A stretch of 64,000 bases of DNA from Caldifarciminota bacterium (GTDB lineage: Bacteria; Hydrothermota; Hydrothermia; Hydrothermales; JAJRUZ01). The notes under the pieces are model-generated. The model had not been told where the DNA came from and did no database searches. It saw nothing but the letters and a program-made list of their open reading frames with translations. The stretch's first letter is position 1. Every line of letters starts with the position of its first letter. The stretch is taken from contig JAJRUZ010000065.1 in assembly GCA_024277525.1 (NCBI GenBank), forward strand, positions 1-64,000, read 5' to 3'. The position numbers and the translations under genes were made by a program. Shown one piece after another: positions 59,961 to 64,000 of this stretch.

Positions 59961-62009
59961 TTAATCTAAAAAATCCTTTTTTTCAAGTTTTAATGGTTTA
60001 AATTTTGAAATTTTCATCCACAAACTTGCCCTTCCTTTGGTATGAGACCTCAATGTGGTAGCGTAACCAAAAGTGTTTTTAAGAGGCATTTCAGCTCTTA
60101 TTTTCATCCAGCCTGTCGCCTCATCAATTCCCTGTTCCAGAATATCTGCCTCCCTTTGAGTGAGGTCCTGAATCACATTTCCGACATATTCTTGGGGAAC
60201 ATTTATTTCCACATAAGAATAAGGTTCAAGAATTTGAGGCTCTGCATTATTTATCGCCTCCTTACCCGCTTCAATTATTCCCAATCTTAAACCGATAGAA
60301 CTTGTTTTTTCAATATTATACACTTTTTCAAGAATTATTTTCACATTAATGAGCGGATAACCCATCAAAGGACCGAACTCAAGAACCTCGTTTAAGGAAT
60401 TGAGTGCCACTTCCCTCATTTCCTCTGCCAGATTCATATTCTCATTTATGAAAATCTCGTTTCTCATAAGGTCCTTAAGAGGTAAAACTTTTATCTTTAC
60501 TTTACCGTAATGTTCCTCACCACCTATTGTTTTTTTCACTTCTTTTATAGACTCTCCCTCTTTTATAATGCTTTCTCTGTAATGAACTTGGGGTTTAAGC
60601 GCCCTGAAACTCAAATTATAATCCCTTCTCAATCTGTCAAGTATTATATCAAGATGGAGTTCTCCCATACCGGATATTATTATCTGTCCTGATTCTTCAT
60701 CAATTTTTAATTTAAATGTGGGATCCTCTTCCATCATCCATTTAAGTCGCTCCTCCAGCTTAGGAAGGTCCCTTGAGGAAACGGGCTCGATTGCCTGTGA
60801 AACCACAGGTTCCGGAAAGAGCATTTCTTCATATAAAATAGGATTTTCATATTCACACAGAGTATCACCTGTTCTTAGATTTTTGGGTCCAACAATACCC
60901 ACTATTTCACCGCATATTGCCTCTTTAAGTGCTTTTCTTCTGTTTGCATGTAATCTGTATAATCTTTGTATTCTCGCTATTTCTTTTGTTCTGGGATTAT
61001 ATATTTTATTTCCCTGTTTTAATGTCCCTGAATATATTCTCAGATAGCATAATTTCCCCATGTCCTCAAAAATCTGTATTTTAAAAACAACACCGCTGAA
61101 GGGTTCTTCTGGAGAAGGTTTTCTTTCTATCAATATCTGTTTTAAAGGGTCTTTTCCCTGAATTTTACCTCTGTCAAGAGGTGAAGGAAGATAGAAACAG
61201 ATACCATCAAGCAAGGGTTGTATTCCTTTATTTTTCAATGCACTCCCTATAAAGACCGGTAAGAATAATTTTTCAAGAACACCTTTTCTTATCAAGTTAT
61301 GAAGTTTTTCAGAATTAACAAAGCCCTTTTCATAGAATTCATCAGCAACACTTTCGTCTAATTCCGAAAGGGTAATTATCATTTCCTCGTAATATTTAAT
61401 TGCTTCTTCCGGAAGATTATTTATTTCGTATTCTGAAAAGGAGAGCCCCATTTCATCCTTATCCCATAAAATCTTTTTAAATTCCACAAAGTGATAAACG
61501 CCTTTAAATTCTGATTCAATTCCGACCGGCCATTCAAGCAAAAGCGGTTTAATTTTAAGTTTCCTTTCTATATGATCAATGACTCTTAGATGATCGGCAC
61601 CCTGTCTATCCATTTTGTTAATAAAAGCAATCCTCGGAACATTAAATTTTTCTGCCTGACGCCAGATTGTTTCTGATTGAGGTTCAACTCCTTCAACAGC
61701 CGAGAATATTATCACAAGACCGTCAAGAATCCTCAAAGACCTCTCCACCTCAGCAGTAAAGTCCACATGTCCGGGTGTATCAACAATATGAATAATGTAA
61801 CTTTTCCATTCACAAAAAGTTGCTGCTGCCTGAATCGTGATCCCCCTCTCTTTTTCCTGAATCATGTAATCCATAGTCGCGGTTCCTTCATCCACTTCCC
61901 CCATCCTGTGAATTCTTTGTGTGTAAAAAAGAACACGTTCAGTAGTGGTGGTTTTTCCTGCATCAATATGAGCAGCAAAACCGATATTTCTGATTTTGCT
62001 TAAATCCAT
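59961..62009 (-). CDS. fusA: Elongation factor G
   Basis: NIGFAAHIDAGKTTTTERVLFYT, DTPGHVDFTAEVERSLR, NKMDRQGAD. Confidence 0.97.
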   Translation of the reverse strand: MDLSKIRNIGFAAHIDAGKTTTTERVLFYTQRIHRMGEVDEGTATMDYMIQEKERGITIQAAATFCEWKSYIIHIVDTPGHVDFTAEVERSLRILDGLVIIFSAVEGVEPQSETIWRQAEKFNVPRIAFINKMDRQGADHLRVIDHIERKLKIKPLLLEWPVGIESEFKGVYHFVEFKKILWDKDEMGLSFSEYEINNLPEEAIKYYEEMIITLSELDESVADEFYEKGFVNSEKLHNLIRKGVLEKLFLPVFIGSALKNKGIQPLLDGICFYLPSPLDRGKIQGKDPLKQILIERKPSPEEPFSGVVFKIQIFEDMGKLCYLRIYSGTLKQGNKIYNPRTKEIARIQRLYRLHANRRKALKEAICGEIVGIVGPKNLRTGDTLCEYENPILYEEMLFPEPVVSQAIEPVSSRDLPKLEERLKWMMEEDPTFKLKIDEESGQIIISGMGELHLDIILDRLRRDYNLSFRALKPQVHYRESIIKEGESIKEVKKTIGGEEHYGKVKIKVLPLKDLMRNEIFINENMNLAEEMREVALNSLNEVLEFGPLMGYPLINVKIILEKVYNIEKTSSIGLRLGIIEAGKEAINNAEPQILEPYSYVEINVPQEYVGNVIQDLTQREADILEQGIDEATGWMKIRAEMPLKNTFGYATTLRSHTKGRASLWMKISKFKPLKLEKKDFLD

Positions 62010-62090
62010 TTCAACTCAGAGGGGAATATTAAGTTATATTTATTTCCTTCGGATTCGCCTTCCTGTCCGGGTGTTTCCTCTCTCATCTCT

Positions 62091-62573
<483 letters not shown>

Positions 62574-62580
62574 TTATTAA

Positions 62581-62591
62581 GGACTTGAACC
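62581..62591 (-). promoter_or_regulatory. T-arm-like leader element GG-TTCAAGT-CC upstream of rpsG
   Basis: Minus strand AAAGGTTCAAGTCCTTAA, 22 nt before ATG; no Shine-Dalgarno. Confidence 0.65.
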
Positions 62592-62595
62592 TTTA

Positions 62596-62976
62596 TCATA
62601 TTAACTCCAATCTCGGAATTTCAGGAGATTCCGGATTCGGGGTAATTACTCTCTCTTTCGGATTAACCACCAAATCAAGGGATTCAAGCACAACTTGACC
62701 TATAAGGGGTTGAGTGCCTTTTTTTTCTTCAATTACTTCAAATATTCCTTCCCTTTCTTTTATTTTTATAAAAACACCTCCGCAAACATTCCTTTTCTCT
62801 ATCCTGTTATCCGCGTATTTTACTTCCACCTCCCTTAATTTTTTTAAATCAAGTTCTTTCACAACATCGGCAGGCAAAGAAGAAAGGGTAGCACCCGTAT
62901 CTATAACTGCTTCTAATTCAATCTCTTTATTATTAAAAGGGGAACGATACTTTACTTTTTCTATAATTTTACCCAT
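62596..62976 (-). CDS. Clan AA (retropepsin-like) aspartic protease, paralogue of 58252..58653
   Basis: IELEAVIDTGATLSSLPADVVKELDLKKLREVEVKYADNR ... PLIGQVVLESLDLVVNP. Confidence 0.85.
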   Translation of the reverse strand: MGKIIEKVKYRSPFNNKEIELEAVIDTGATLSSLPADVVKELDLKKLREVEVKYADNRIEKRNVCGGVFIKIKEREGIFEVIEEKKGTQPLIGQVVLESLDLVVNPKERVITPNPESPEIPRLELI

Positions 62977-62978
62977 TT

Positions 62979-63359
62979 TTATCCCTCTTTCTTCTTCCTT
63001 TTTGTTCCGTACAGACTTCTTGAGCTTGATCTTCCTTCAACGCCCGCACAATCATAAACTCCTCTTACAATGTGATATTTCACACCGGGAAGGTCTTTAA
63101 CACGTCCGCCCCTAACAAGCACAACAGAGTGCTCCTGAAGATTATGTCCTTCACCCGGGATATAAGCAATTATTTCCCTCCCGTTGGAGAGTCTGACTTT
63201 TGCAACCTTTCGTAATGCGGAATTGGGCTTTTTAGGATTCGTTGTATAAACACGTATGCATACCCCTCTTTTTTGGGGACAGCTTTCGAGTGCAGGACTT
63301 TTGGATTTCCTTTTTTTCGGTTTTCTTCCTTTTTTTACCAGTTGATTAATTGTCGGCAT
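62979..63359 (-). CDS. rpsL: 30S ribosomal protein S12
   Basis: [54 protein letters not shown]. Confidence 0.98.
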   Translation of the reverse strand: MPTINQLVKKGRKPKKRKSKSPALESCPQKRGVCIRVYTTNPKKPNSALRKVAKVRLSNGREIIAYIPGEGHNLQEHSVVLVRGGRVKDLPGVKYHIVRGVYDCAGVEGRSSSRSLYGTKRKKKEG

Positions 63360-63381
63360 TCAATATCAGTTAAATTTTAAA

Positions 63382-63392
63382 GGGCTTGAACC
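63382..63392 (-). promoter_or_regulatory. T-arm-like leader element GG-TTCAAGC-CC upstream of rpsL
   Basis: Minus strand AAAAAGGTTCAAGCCCTTTAAAA, 22 nt before ATG; no Shine-Dalgarno. Confidence 0.7.
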
Positions 63393-63407
63393 TTTTTTGT
63401 GTTTATA

Positions 63408-63436
63408 ATTATAAAGGTTAAAAATAAAAAAATCAA
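63408..63436 (-). promoter_or_regulatory. Sigma70 promoter TTGATT-17-TATAAT for the str operon
   Basis: -35 at 63431-63436, -10 at 63408-63413. Confidence 0.7.
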
Positions 63437-63576
63437 ATCCGACGATTTAAACTGCTTTTCATTCTTTTCATAATTCCGGTGGGAGCGGTATACCCATCAC
63501 AATAATTTATTCTCTTGCAAAAGATTATAAAATTTCAAACCGCATAAATGCGACCGCAAACCCGATAAACCCGATC

Positions 63577-64000
63577 CTATTTCACCACCAATATCTTCCT
63601 TTTCATCTCCTTTCCGTCATATTTCAGGATAAAGAAGTATATTCCTTTATGCGGAAGTTTTCTTCTTATCACAAATTCCTTTTTCGGTTTTTCCGAAATC
63701 ATCATAACCTTCCTCCCGCTTATATCAAAAATCTTCACATCAAGATTTCTTATCCCTTTCCCTTTAATCTCAATCAACTTATCCGATAAACAAGGAACAT
63801 ATAAAAATTTCTTCTGCCATTCATTTTTTCCCTGCACCCCTGATGCAACACTCTCTCCTCCGTCCCATAAAGGCAATATCTTCACCCATCCCTTCTCAGG
63901 ATCATCCTCCTTATCGTATATCTTCGCCTTTATTGAATCAACATTCATCGTCCCCCAATAGTTGTTCCTCGCAAATATCGTATGCGTTGTATTGTTATAA
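63577..64000 (-). CDS. C-terminal part of a beta-helix-type secreted protein with T9SS-like sorting domain (continues beyond window end)
   Basis: Open frame to the edge: NNTTHTIFARNNYWGTMNVDSIKAKIYDKEDDPEKGWVKILPLW (beta-helix type) then VKIFDISGRKVMMISEKPKKEFVIRRKLPHKGIYFFILKYDGKEMKRKILVVK. Confidence 0.65.
   Translation of the reverse strand, partial: YNNTTHTIFARNNYWGTMNVDSIKAKIYDKEDDPEKGWVKILPLWDGGESVASGVQGKNEWQKKFLYVPCLSDKLIEIKGKGIRNLDVKIFDISGRKVMMISEKPKKEFVIRRKLPHKGIYFFILKYDGKEMKRKILVVK

Noticed and set aside
63470-63560. GGTGGGAGCGGTATACCC ... TTTCAAACCGCATAAATGCGACCGC as another REP-like element
   Set aside because: Only short fragments resemble the REP units and no clear palindrome with head could be defined.

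Overview
AT-rich bacterial chromosome segment. The lineage looks like an uncultured, FCB/WOR-3-like bacterium, but this is an impression from gene content and not a search result. Most genes are on the minus strand. Main blocks, given in minus-strand reading order: (1) rpsL / clan-AA aspartic protease / rpsG / fusA / tuf / second clan-AA aspartic protease / rpsJ-rplC-rplD-rplW-rplB-rpsS-rplV-rpsC-rplP-rpmC, running directly into mreB-mreC-mreD-mrdA-rodA; (2) a full dcw cluster mraZ-rsmH-ftsL-ftsI-murE-murF-mraY-murD-ftsW-murG-murC-murB-ftsQ-like-ftsA-ftsZ; (3) clpC, thrS-infC and a plus-strand nadK-recN-pgsA run; (4) an envelope locus with a DUF4476-like protein, CsgG/FlgO-like, LPP20/FlgP-like and FlgT-like proteins, followed by a jelly-roll repeat protein with a T9SS-like tail, next to a MalT/BTAD-type regulator. 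The most unusual signal is a recurrent 5'-UTR element, GG-TTCRANY-CC. It looks like a tRNA T-arm (short stem plus 7-nt T-loop-like loop), has about 12 copies on the sense strand, and usually ends 16-29 nt (mostly 21-24) before a start codon. It precedes rpsL, rpsG, tuf, rpsJ, infC, ftsZ, pruA and several envelope genes. Also notable: two paralogous aspartic proteases inside the str/S10 operon, an S10 operon cut after rpmC and joined to the rod-shape operon, single-base frame breaks at A4 runs in both murE and murF, MraZ boxes overlapping the mraZ start, REP-type repeats, and a 38-bp direct repeat flanking a disrupted repeat-protein gene. No tRNA, rRNA or CRISPR array was found. All product calls come from reading the proteins and gene order; no search was run.
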